A DNA stretch of 64,000 nucleotides, taken from assembly GCF_001936575.1 (NCBI RefSeq), contig NZ_MSMP01000002.1, positions 186,001 to 250,000 of the forward strand. Reading direction: 5' to 3'. Shown here in pieces: positions 18,901 to 26,533 of this stretch (within the stretch, counting starts at the first letter, position 1; every line of letters begins with the position of its first letter). The translations under genes and the position numbers were made by a program. The notes beneath the pieces were generated by a model. The model did not search any database, had not been told where the DNA came from, and saw nothing but the letters and a program-made list of their open reading frames with translations. This DNA comes from Tenacibaculum agarivorans. Lineage in GTDB: Bacteria; Bacteroidota; Bacteroidia; Flavobacteriales; Flavobacteriaceae.

Positions 18901-19424
18901 AAGTAATAGGGAGATTGTTAGAACATTATTATGAAATTAATGAAGGTATAGGAGTACATAAACCACCAATAGTATATGGCGCATTTCCAACAGATCCGTA
19001 TTCACATACTCCAGCAGGAAAAGGCGCACAACAGCCAGGAATGACAGGACAGGTAAAGGAAGATATTCTTAGTCGTTTTGGAGAATTAGGCATTTTTGTT
19101 GCCAATGGAACCTTGTTTTTTGATCCTTGTTTATTACGAAAAGATGAATTTCTAAAAGAGTCTAAAATTCTAGAATATATTGATATAAAAGAACAGAAAA
19201 AGAGTATTGAACTCCAAAAAGGGATGTTAGCATTTACCTATTGTCAAGTACCAATCATTTACCAAATTTCAGAAGAATATAAGCTGGAAATTATAGATAA
19301 AAATAACAAAAGACTAGAAGTGAGTGATCTAAGATTAACAACTGATTTAAGTATGAAAATATTTAATAGAACTGGAGAAATCTCTCAAATTAATGTTCAC
19401 GTTAAACTAAATCATCTAAAATAA
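15984..19424 (+). CDS. Probable cytoplasmic beta-1,3-oligoglucan phosphorylase (GH94/GH149/GH161 group)
   Basis: The 1146-residue protein has no signal peptide. The N-terminal ~330 residues form a beta-rich domain. The centre has the pattern of an alpha/alpha-barrel phosphorylase: RHGDPSRPWNKFSI, NWRDIFQNWEAL, GYNPYRVTKGGFDWE and PDDPWSYIGYWGDHQIIYLL, then RPEWNDANNAL. In that last motif D648 matches the catalytic Asp of the WND motif in GH94-related enzymes. The length exceeds typical GH94 (~800) and fits GH149 better. The family cleaves beta-1,3-oligoglucosides with phosphate to give glucose 1-phosphate. The flanking GH16 and GH17 genes support laminari-oligosaccharides as substrate. The exact family needs a profile search. 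The next gene starts 7 nt downstream. Confidence 0.65.
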   Translation: MTNSTLTTKMSKEVSLSKVKIENEEFFKITNSDEMRPFFMSIVSASNHWMFISSNGGLTAGRQNAEYSLFPYYTDDKITESAEITGSKSIFQVHKNGEIHVWEPLSERFEGKYETTRNLYKNKYGNKVLFEEINHDLELTFRYQWNSSDVYGFVRKAQLKNNTESYIKVALVDGIQNILPYGVGSDLQNASSNLVDAYKRSELDRDSGLGIFALSAIIVDKAEPSEALKANIAWSLGLKNPKYLLSSLQLKNFRRKQSVQQEEDIKAEKGGYFVNATIDLAPKFEENWMLIANVNQNHTDVVQLSENITNNLDLIEKVNEDIAIGTDRLIRLNASSDAIQLTADELRDTRHFSNTLFNIMRGGIFDDNYTIERSDFKNYITKANRNVTISQEKVIDNLPEKFSLLTLKKISSQVLNKDFKRLCLEYMPLKFSRRHGDPSRPWNKFSINTQNEDGSKILDYEGNWRDIFQNWEALAHSYPEFIESMIHKFLNATTFDGYNPYRVTKGGFDWETIEPDDPWSYIGYWGDHQIIYLLKFLEFLENHQPKKLESLFNQNIFVYANVPYKIKSYEDILKNPKDTIEFDTYSDKKIRIDRSELAADGALLRNENSTIIKVNFIEKILATILAKLSNFIPEAGIWMNTQRPEWNDANNALVGNGVSMVTLYYLRRFLHFFKEILNDVEVKSVEISEELETFYQSTLNTFQQHKNLLSGIFTDTQRKEMLDGLGKSGSDFRLKIYDSAFSGRKSKISLESLQSFVQISLEYLEHSIEANKRSDNLYHAYNLMTIESDTEISISYLDEMLEGQVAVLSSGYLEAKEALLVLDGMKNSKLFREDQYSYMLYPNKNLAGFLQRNNIPKSSIQKSTLLQQLNTEGNTQIIERDVRGNFHFNGNFKNANDLNAALNKLSQEISDECRKEVLNIFESVFNHKAFTGRSGTFYGYEGLGSIYWHMVSKLQLAVQECSLKAIKKGEDKEVIGRLLEHYYEINEGIGVHKPPIVYGAFPTDPYSHTPAGKGAQQPGMTGQVKEDILSRFGELGIFVANGTLFFDPCLLRKDEFLKESKILEYIDIKEQKKSIELQKGMLAFTYCQVPIIYQISEEYKLEIIDKNNKRLEVSDLRLTTDLSMKIFNRTGEISQINVHVKLNHLK

Positions 19425-19431
19425 AAGTAAA

Positions 19432-20712
19432 ATGAAATTAGGAGTACACATAATTTTTACAATACTACTAATAGTCTCGTGTGCTCAAAAACAGGAAAAC
19501 GTTAAGAAACATTCCATAAAAAAGCAACAAGTGACAGCTAAAGATATATTAGGAAATCCAGAGTATTTAGCGATTTCATATGGAGGTTATAGAAAACATA
19601 CAAGAGACATACAACCCACAATAGAAGAATTGAAAGAAGATATGAAAATTCTTCATGCCATGGGAATTAAACTTTTACGTACATATAATGTTCAATTACC
19701 TCATGCTACTAATGTAGTTAAAGCAATTAGTGAGTTAAAAAAAGAGAATGCAGAATTTGAAATGTATGTAATGTTAGGCGCTTGGATTGATTGTAAAAAT
19801 GCTTGGACCGCTCAACCTGTAAATCATAATGAAGAAAGTGAAAAAAATAAAGAAGAAATAGCCCGAGCTGTAGCTTTAGCAAAGCTATACCCTGATATTA
19901 TAAAAATGATAGCTGTAGGAAATGAAGCGATGGTGAAATGGGCAACAAGTTACTATGTAGAACCTTGGATAATTTTAAAATGGGTAAATCACCTTCAAAA
20001 ATTAAAAAAAGAAGGTAAACTTGATAAAGACTTATGGATTACAAGTTCCGATAATTTTGCTTCATGGGGAGGCGGTAGTAATGAATACCATGTAGATGAG
20101 TTGAACAAACTGATTGCGGCTGTAGATTTTATTTCTATGCATACCTATCCAATGCACGATACGCATTACAACCCTCGTTTTTGGGGAGTTGCACAAAAAG
20201 AAGACAGTTTATCTAACCTTGAAAAGATAGATGAAGCGATGTTACGTTCTCGTCGTTATGCAGAATCACAGTATCATGGAGTGGAACGGTATATGAAAAG
20301 TATTGGTATAGAAAAACCCATTCATATTGGCGAAACAGGCTGGGCTAGTTCTTCTAATGGATTCTATGGAAATCCAGGTTCTAAAGCTACAGATGAATAC
20401 AAAGAAGCCATATTCTATAAACACATGAGAGATTGGACTGCTAAAGAAGGTATGTCTTGTTTCTATTTTGAAGCTTTTGACGAAATGTGGAAAGATGCAC
20501 AAAACCCTGGTGGTTCAGAAAATCATTTTGGATTATTTACTGTTAAAGGTAAAGCTAAATACGCATTATGGGAAATGGTTGATAACGGAGTTTTTAATGG
20601 GCTAACTCGTGGAGGAAATCCTATTAGAAAAACATACCAAGGCAATAAAGAAGCATTATTAATAGAAGTTTCAATGCCACCTACCAAGAAAGAATTGGTA
20701 ATTGTACCCTAA
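19432..20712 (+). CDS. GH17 beta-1,3-glucanase-like lipoprotein
   Basis: This 426-residue protein has a lipoprotein signal (LLIVSC, Cys at residue 17). Its GH17-type TIM barrel starts with YGGYRKHTRDIQPTIEE and KLLRTYNV. The candidate acid/base is E165 (AVGNEAMVKW) and the nucleophile E301 (IGETGWASS), with the barrel motifs FISMHTYPMHD and CFYFEAFDEMWK. GH17 enzymes cut beta-1,3-glucans or transfer glucanosyl units. The lipid anchor places it in the periplasm or on the surface, unlike the two GH17 domains downstream. It lies 7 nt after the phosphorylase gene, so it is in the same transcript. Confidence 0.82.
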   Translation: MKLGVHIIFTILLIVSCAQKQENVKKHSIKKQQVTAKDILGNPEYLAISYGGYRKHTRDIQPTIEELKEDMKILHAMGIKLLRTYNVQLPHATNVVKAISELKKENAEFEMYVMLGAWIDCKNAWTAQPVNHNEESEKNKEEIARAVALAKLYPDIIKMIAVGNEAMVKWATSYYVEPWIILKWVNHLQKLKKEGKLDKDLWITSSDNFASWGGGSNEYHVDELNKLIAAVDFISMHTYPMHDTHYNPRFWGVAQKEDSLSNLEKIDEAMLRSRRYAESQYHGVERYMKSIGIEKPIHIGETGWASSSNGFYGNPGSKATDEYKEAIFYKHMRDWTAKEGMSCFYFEAFDEMWKDAQNPGGSENHFGLFTVKGKAKYALWEMVDNGVFNGLTRGGNPIRKTYQGNKEALLIEVSMPPTKKELVIVP

Positions 20713-20808
20713 ATAAAATAGTATGTATTTGATAATTATGATGTAAAAATAACTCAATACATATGCTAAAAATTCAAATTATAATTCCATTCATTAAATA
20801 GATTAATT

Positions 20809-23139
20809 ATGTCACAATCAGTAAAAGTTCCATTAGGTCAAAAAATCGCTTTTGGTATTGGTATGTTTGCCAATCAAATGTTTCCTGCTATACTTGGTAT
20901 TTTTATGGTCGTCTTAGTTGAAGATTTAAAGTTTACAGGATTGATGTGGGGAATGATCTATTTATTTCCACGTTTGTTTGATGCAATTACAGATCCATTA
21001 ATGGGATTTATTTCTGATAATACTAAATCGAAATGGGGTAGGCGCAGGCAATATGTTTTAATAGGTGGAATTATAATGGGAATTGCCTATGTGTTTATGT
21101 GGCAATTGTTTAAAGAAAATTCCGTACAGTATAATTTTTGGTATTTCTTTCTCTGGTCTGTGGTGTTTTATTTAGGACTCACTTTTTTTAGTGTACCCTA
21201 TGTTGCCATGGGATATGAAATGAGTGATGATTTTCATGAACGCACAAATATTATGGCAATTGCACAATGGATTGGACAATGGGCATGGGTCATAGCTCCT
21301 TTATTTTGGATTATTATGTATGATCCTGAATGGTTTCCATCTGCTGATGTCGCTGCAAGAGAGCTAGCCGTTTGGGTAGCAGTTCCTTGTGCTATTTGTG
21401 CTATTGTTCCTGCATTATTTATTAAGAGCGAATCTACTCTAAATAAAGACTACGAGCCTCTAAACCTTTCAAATATCGGAGGCAGTTTACAAAAAATCCG
21501 TACTAGCTTTAGAGAAGCCTTTAAAATAAAAGAATTTAGAAAACTATGCTCAGCAACATTTTTCATTTATAATGCATTCATGGCAGTATCATCACTGACC
21601 TTTTTTGTAATTGTATATAAATTATTTAATGGAGATGCTGGAGCTTCTGGAATTTGGGTTTCCTTGTTTGGATGTTTAGGTGCTTTAGGAACCACTTTTA
21701 TTGTGATACCGATTGTAGCTTGGTTGTCAAAGAAATTAGGTAAGAAAAAAGCATTTATGCTTAGCCAAACTATTTCTATTGCAGGATACATCATGTTGTA
21801 TTTTCTGTTTATACCAGGAAAACCGTGGATGTATATTATAGCGTTGCCATTCTTTTCTTTTGGAATAGGTAGTTTATTCACCATTATGATGTCTATGACA
21901 GCAGATGTTATTGACATCGATGAACTAAACACAGGGAAACGTAGAGAAGGAATTTTTGGAGCTATTTATTGGTGGATGGTTAAAGTTGGGTATGCTATAG
22001 CTGGTGCTTTGAGTGGGGTTATCATTTGGGTTGTAGGATTTAATTCAGATTTACCAACCACGTCACAACAAGCTTCGGTAGATGGTTTACATGCATTTTT
22101 TTGTTTTTTCCCAATTTTAGGAACAATAGCAGCAATGTACGTGATGCGTAACTATAGTGTTTCAGAAGAAAGAGCAAATGAAATTCGTGAAGCATTAGAT
22201 CGTCGTAAAAAGCCAATAAGTTCATCTTACTATCAAGCAGATAAATTAGCATCGTTATGGTCTTCTGATTTGAAAATTGATACCGCAACAACTATTGATT
22301 TTAGCACTAAATCTCAACAAGAAATAAGCAAACTCTTTGCAAGTACATTGGGCAATAAACTACATGGAATATGTTTTAGTCCGTATTTAGAAGGACAAAA
22401 TATTGGGGATCAATTATCAGAAGCTCAAATACAACAGCGTATGGATATTGTAGCTCCTTATACAGAATGGATTCGATCTTTTTCTTGTACAGATGGTAAT
22501 GAATTGATACCAAAAGTGGCTAAAAATAGACGTTTAAAAACTATGGTGGGTGCTTGGATTAGTGCTGATAAAAATCAAAATGAAATAGAAATAACAAATC
22601 TAATCAACTTAGCTAAAGAAGGATTGGTAGATGTAGCTGTTGTTGGAAATGAAGTATTACTTCGTGAAGATTTAACTGAAGAAGAGTTGTTAAGTTATAT
22701 TAAAAGAGTAAAACAGGCCATACCAGATATTCCTGTAGGATATGTTGATGCATACTATCAATTTGTAGAACGCCCAAACCTAATCGAAGTAAATGATTTG
22801 ATTTTAGCAAATTGTTATCCTTTTTGGGAGGGAAGTAGTGTAGAAAAATCTTCAGATTATTTAAAGAAAATGTATGCAGTAACGCAACAAATAGCAAATG
22901 GAAAACCAGTAATTATTTCAGAGACAGGTTGGCCTAATAAAGGGAAGAATACTGAAAACGCTGAACCTTCAAAAACCAATGCAATGAAATATTTTATCAA
23001 TACCATGCATTGGTCTCAACAAAAAAACATCCCCATATTTTATTTCTCTTCATTCGATGAGTCTTGGAAAGTACATCATGAAGGAGATGTAGGAGCACGT
23101 TGGGGAATTTGGGATAAAAACGAACAACTTAAATACTAA
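20809..23139 (+). CDS. GPH/MFS sugar transporter fused to a C-terminal GH17 glycosidase domain
   Basis: The 776-residue protein joins two whole modules. Residues 1 to about 445 form a 12-helix glycoside-pentoside-hexuronide (MelB-like) symporter, with the family signature RLFDAITDPLMGFISDNT and the loop KSKWGRRRQYVLIGG. After a linker, residues ~505-776 form a GH17 barrel with acid/base E615 (VVGNEVLLRED) and nucleophile E705 (IISETGWPNKG). Both catalytic residues are intact. In this transporter family both ends face the cytoplasm, so the hydrolase domain should sit at the inner face. The inference is import of laminari-oligosaccharides with immediate trimming. The next gene is a free paralogue of the GH17 half. 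The 96-bp upstream gap shows no clear promoter. Confidence 0.85.
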   Translation: MSQSVKVPLGQKIAFGIGMFANQMFPAILGIFMVVLVEDLKFTGLMWGMIYLFPRLFDAITDPLMGFISDNTKSKWGRRRQYVLIGGIIMGIAYVFMWQLFKENSVQYNFWYFFLWSVVFYLGLTFFSVPYVAMGYEMSDDFHERTNIMAIAQWIGQWAWVIAPLFWIIMYDPEWFPSADVAARELAVWVAVPCAICAIVPALFIKSESTLNKDYEPLNLSNIGGSLQKIRTSFREAFKIKEFRKLCSATFFIYNAFMAVSSLTFFVIVYKLFNGDAGASGIWVSLFGCLGALGTTFIVIPIVAWLSKKLGKKKAFMLSQTISIAGYIMLYFLFIPGKPWMYIIALPFFSFGIGSLFTIMMSMTADVIDIDELNTGKRREGIFGAIYWWMVKVGYAIAGALSGVIIWVVGFNSDLPTTSQQASVDGLHAFFCFFPILGTIAAMYVMRNYSVSEERANEIREALDRRKKPISSSYYQADKLASLWSSDLKIDTATTIDFSTKSQQEISKLFASTLGNKLHGICFSPYLEGQNIGDQLSEAQIQQRMDIVAPYTEWIRSFSCTDGNELIPKVAKNRRLKTMVGAWISADKNQNEIEITNLINLAKEGLVDVAVVGNEVLLREDLTEEELLSYIKRVKQAIPDIPVGYVDAYYQFVERPNLIEVNDLILANCYPFWEGSSVEKSSDYLKKMYAVTQQIANGKPVIISETGWPNKGKNTENAEPSKTNAMKYFINTMHWSQQKNIPIFYFSSFDESWKVHHEGDVGARWGIWDKNEQLKY

Positions 23140-23154
23140 AAGCAACATTAAATA

Positions 23155-24054
23155 ATGTCGTACAGAGCAGGCAAACTAAAATCATTGATGTATAGTTCAG
23201 GATTTTCCCTGAACCAAAAATCAATTGAGGAGCTAAAAAAAACTTTTCAAGAGATACTCGAAAGGGGTATGCATGGATTATGTGCTAGTTTTTATGAAGA
23301 AGGACAACAACCAGGAGATGATTTAACAGAAGAACAAATCAGAAGACGTCTTGCTATTATGAAACCACACATCAAATGGATTCGTTCTTTTTCTTGTACG
23401 GAAGGAAATGAATTAATTCCCATTATAGCAAAAGAAATGGGAATCAAAACATTAGTTGGTGCTTGGTTAGGGGACGATCCTGAAATCAATGAAAAAGAAA
23501 TAGAAGGGTTGATAGTGTTGGCAAACAAAGGTTATGTAGATATAGCAGCTGTAGGTAATGAAGTAATGTATCGTAAAGATTTAACCGAAGCAGAACTGTT
23601 GGATTTTATGCATTATGTAAAAAAGAAGTTACCGATTCATGTTCCTATGGGATATGTAGATGCTTATTATGAGTTTTCTGCTAGGCCCAAAATTACAGAA
23701 GCTTGTGATGTTATTTTAACCAATTGTTATCCTTATTGGGAAGGTTGTCATATTAATTACTCTTTGATATATATGAAGCAAATGTATGATCAGGCTAGAG
23801 ATGCTGCGCAAGGAAAACCCGTAATTATTACTGAAACGGGTTGGCCAAGTCAAGGAGAAGAAGGCTTGGAGGCTGCCATGCCATCTTATGAAAATGCGCT
23901 GCATTATTTTATAAATGCACAATTATGGGCTTTAGAAGAGAACATACCAATGTTTTATTTCTCTTCTTTTGATGAGTCATGGAAAGTAGGAGATGAAGGA
24001 GATGTAGGGGCTTACTGGGGGATTTGGGATAAAAATGAAAAATTAAAATTTTAA
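23155..24054 (+). CDS. Cytoplasmic GH17 beta-1,3-glucan-active enzyme
   Basis: This 299-residue protein has no signal peptide and is a single GH17 barrel. It has acid/base E136 (AVGNEVMYRKD), nucleophile E227 (IITETGWPSQG) and FYFSSFDESWK. It is closely similar along its whole length to the C-terminal half of the preceding transporter fusion (for example WIRSFSCTEGNELIP against WIRSFSCTDGNELIP). A tandem duplication of the GH17 module is therefore likely. It should act in the cytoplasm on imported beta-1,3-oligosaccharides next to the phosphorylase. Its ATG is 15 nt after the previous stop. Confidence 0.82.
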   Translation: MSYRAGKLKSLMYSSGFSLNQKSIEELKKTFQEILERGMHGLCASFYEEGQQPGDDLTEEQIRRRLAIMKPHIKWIRSFSCTEGNELIPIIAKEMGIKTLVGAWLGDDPEINEKEIEGLIVLANKGYVDIAAVGNEVMYRKDLTEAELLDFMHYVKKKLPIHVPMGYVDAYYEFSARPKITEACDVILTNCYPYWEGCHINYSLIYMKQMYDQARDAAQGKPVIITETGWPSQGEEGLEAAMPSYENALHYFINAQLWALEENIPMFYFSSFDESWKVGDEGDVGAYWGIWDKNEKLKF

Positions 24055-24098
24055 AAACGGAACATATTTTAGAATAATCATATTGATTATTCAGTAGT

Positions 24099-24134
24099 AA
24101 CACAAGCCATTTAGGGGGAACATATGGCTTGTGT
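24099..24134. terminator. Bidirectional-looking terminator between convergent genes
   Basis: AACACAAGCCAT (24099-24110) pairs with ATGGCTTGTGTT (24123-24134), with A and T tracts on the outer sides. It lies between the last GH17 gene and the convergent galT. A second, weaker AT hairpin (AATAATCA/TGATTATT, near 24073-24091) precedes it. Confidence 0.75.
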
Positions 24135-24158
24135 TTTTTACAGGGATTTTTATTAATA

Positions 24159-25184
24159 TTATTGAAGTTTAGTGTTAATTTCTTTAAGCATTTCAGCTGC
24201 TTTTTCAGCAGTAATATCACGTTGCGGTGTAGCAAACATTTCATATCCAACCATAAACTTTTTAACAGTTGCAGATCGTAATAAAGGAGGGAAAAAACTC
24301 ATGTGCCAATGCCAACCCAAATTTGTTTCATTATTCACAGGCGCTTGATGTATACCTGATGAATAAGGAAAAGAAACATTAAAAACCTTATCGTAAATAC
24401 TAGTAGCTCTTTTTATAATGGTAGCAAAATCAGTAATCTCTTTAGTTGTCATATGAAGAATATTTGAGCTTGCTTTTCTAGGTATTATCATGGTCTCAAA
24501 TGGCCATACAGCCCAAAAAGGAACCACTAGAATAAAACTATCATTAGCATAAACAACACGTTCATCTAATTCTAATTCTTGCTGTATATACGCTTCTAAT
24601 AATGTTTGTTGATGTTGTTTATAATAGTTTTTAAAGTTTTCAGTTTTTCTTTGAATAACTAATGGAATAGAATTTTGAGCCCAAATTTGTCCGTGAGGAT
24701 GAGGGTTACTACATCCCATAATTTCACCTCTATTTTCAAATATCTGAATATTATTAACATAAGAAAGTTCAGCTAATGTTTTAAATTCATGCTGCCACGT
24801 ATGAACTACTTCTTCAATATCTTTTACCTCCATTTTCGAAAGTGTCAATGAATGATCAGGAGAAAAACAAACAACTTTGCAAATTCCTTGTTCACTTTTA
24901 GCTTCTAATAAACCATTAGAATATTTCAGATCTTTTACATCTTCCTTTAATGCCGCATAATCATTTTTAAAAACAAAAGTAGAAGTATAGTTAGGGTTGA
25001 CTTCGTTATTAGCACGAGTATTTCCAGGGCATAAATAACAGTTTTCATCATATGATATTGTTATCGGTTCTATCTCATCCTCAACTTTACCTTGCCATGG
25101 GCGTTTTGTTCTGTGTGGAGATACTAAAACTTCTTCTCCTGTTAATATATTTTTTCTAATATGTGAAGTTGTGAAAATTTCCAT
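24159..25184 (-). CDS. galT: Galactose-1-phosphate uridylyltransferase
   Basis: This 341-residue enzyme of the Leloir pathway converts galactose 1-phosphate and UDP-glucose to glucose 1-phosphate and UDP-galactose. The active-site motif NPHPHGQIWAQ contains the nucleophilic His. CYLCPG gives the structural zinc cysteine pair, and LGWHWHMSFFPP and PFWAVWPFETMIIP are family motifs. The length matches the family. It lies downstream of galK on the minus strand with a 60-bp gap, so it is probably in the same operon, divergent from the Nudix regulator. Together these process galactose released by the GH36-like enzyme encoded on the opposite strand. Confidence 0.93.
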   Translation of the reverse strand: MEIFTTSHIRKNILTGEEVLVSPHRTKRPWQGKVEDEIEPITISYDENCYLCPGNTRANNEVNPNYTSTFVFKNDYAALKEDVKDLKYSNGLLEAKSEQGICKVVCFSPDHSLTLSKMEVKDIEEVVHTWQHEFKTLAELSYVNNIQIFENRGEIMGCSNPHPHGQIWAQNSIPLVIQRKTENFKNYYKQHQQTLLEAYIQQELELDERVVYANDSFILVVPFWAVWPFETMIIPRKASSNILHMTTKEITDFATIIKRATSIYDKVFNVSFPYSSGIHQAPVNNETNLGWHWHMSFFPPLLRSATVKKFMVGYEMFATPQRDITAEKAAEMLKEINTKLQ

Positions 25185-25244
25185 TCTTAAGTTACTTTGA
25201 TTTGTTTTGAGACTTTATTTCTATAATATATAATCTATTATAAA

Positions 25245-26468
25245 TCATATTTTTATATAGCTTCCTTGACAAGGGTTAACTTCTATAACAGTTGCATTAA
25301 TTCCAAATTGCTTTTGATAAGCAGCAGAAACAATCTCAGTATATTCATTAATAAAATCTTGATGTATTAAGTGTATTGTACAACCTCCAAAACCACCACC
25401 CATCATTCTAGCACCTAAGATAAGCTCGTAAGACTTAGAAAAGTCAACGAGAAAATCTAGTTCAGGACAACTTACATCATATGAATTTCTAAGTCCTTCA
25501 TGAGAAGCATACATCAATTCGCCCACTAAATTTAAATTGCTTTCTTTTAGATTTTTAACAGTTTGCTTAACCCTGTTGTTCTCTGAGATAACATATTTAC
25601 ATCTTCTGTAGATTGTTTCATCTAAATCAGGTTTTAGACTGTTCAACATATCTAAATTAACATCTCTTAGCGATGTAACTTCTGGGTAGTTTTGTTGAAT
25701 TATTTTTACTCCTAATTCACATTCTTCTCGTCTCTTATTGTATTCACTACTAGCTAAATTATGAGAAATATTCGTATTGATTAAAAGTAATTTATAAGGA
25801 GAAAAATTAAAAGGAATAAGTTCATAAGCTAATGTTTTACAATCCAGTAGTAACAGATGATCTTTTTCACTCATTACTACCGCAAACTGATCCATAACTC
25901 CACATTTTGTGCCTACAAAATTATGTTCTGCATCTCGAGAAAATGTAATTAAATCTTCAGAAGAAAATTGTAAGTTGAATAAAGAATTAACTCCTATTGC
26001 AGTTCCACATTCTAGAGCAGCAGAAGAACTAATACCAGCTCCGATAGGTAATTCACTGTGAATGACACAATCAAATCCAGTAATTGGAGCATTTCTTTTT
26101 TGAAATTCATGAATTACCCCTAATATGTAATTTTCCCATTCTGTAGTACTAGGCTCAATCTTACTTAGCTGAAATTGTAAAAAAGCATCAAAATTTTTAC
26201 TGTAAATATTACACGTTTCAGCAGTATTATTCTTTTTAAATGAGAGAGAGATTTTTTTATCAATAGCAGTTGGTAATACAAAGCCATCATTATAATCAGT
26301 ATGCTCTCCAATTAGGTTTATTCTACCTGGTGAAAATACTGTTAACTCAGTCTCAAAGTCTTCAAAATAGTCTTTATTAAGTGTTTCCAAATTAAGTTTT
26401 TGAGTTCGCAATATAGGTAAAAAATTATTAACGTAAAAAATACGTTTATTTTTTTGGAAGCATGACAA
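25245..26468 (-). CDS. galK: Galactokinase
   Basis: This GHMP kinase phosphorylates galactose at C1. The signature FSPGRINLIGEHTDYNDG binds the sugar. LPIGAGISSSAALECG is the ATP-binding GHMP motif, and GARMMGGGFGGC is the C-terminal motif. The annotated 407 residues are slightly long, because the first ~28 residues before LETLNKDYFEDF show no family similarity that I recognise. A non-ATG start such as TTG inside this stretch is possible, but the only ATG is at 26468. The gene is divergent from the Nudix regulator across 65 bp and is followed by galT. No UDP-galactose epimerase is in the window. Confidence 0.92.
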   Translation of the reverse strand: MSCFQKNKRIFYVNNFLPILRTQKLNLETLNKDYFEDFETELTVFSPGRINLIGEHTDYNDGFVLPTAIDKKISLSFKKNNTAETCNIYSKNFDAFLQFQLSKIEPSTTEWENYILGVIHEFQKRNAPITGFDCVIHSELPIGAGISSSAALECGTAIGVNSLFNLQFSSEDLITFSRDAEHNFVGTKCGVMDQFAVVMSEKDHLLLLDCKTLAYELIPFNFSPYKLLLINTNISHNLASSEYNKRREECELGVKIIQQNYPEVTSLRDVNLDMLNSLKPDLDETIYRRCKYVISENNRVKQTVKNLKESNLNLVGELMYASHEGLRNSYDVSCPELDFLVDFSKSYELILGARMMGGGFGGCTIHLIHQDFINEYTEIVSAAYQKQFGINATVIEVNPCQGSYIKI

Positions 26469-26494
26469 GAAGATTTCATCCGAATAAATTTGAC

Positions 26495-26502
26495 TACATT
26501 TG
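26495..26502 (+). promoter_or_regulatory. Candidate -7 element for the Nudix regulator
   Basis: TACATTTG matches the Bacteroidetes -7 consensus TANNTTTG exactly and lies 31 nt before the regulator ATG, in the short galK/Nudix divergent region. No good TTTG -33 box sits at the right distance. Confidence 0.4.
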
Positions 26503-26533
26503 AGTAGAAAATTATATAGATCTAGGGTAAAAT

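Noticed and set aside
15984..19424. Classical GH94 cellobiose phosphorylase
   Set aside because: The chain is about 300 residues too long and the neighbouring enzymes are GH16 and GH17. A GH149/GH161-like beta-1,3-glucan phosphorylase fits better, although this is not settled.
21567..21932. 121-codon minus-strand frame inside the transporter part of the MFS-GH17 fusion
   Set aside because: It is antisense to conserved membrane helices, with composition explained by the complementary strand and no recognisable protein.
23909..24250. 113-codon minus-strand frame spanning the end of the last GH17 gene and the end of galT
   Set aside because: It crosses a strong terminator and overlaps the conserved C-termini of two real genes.
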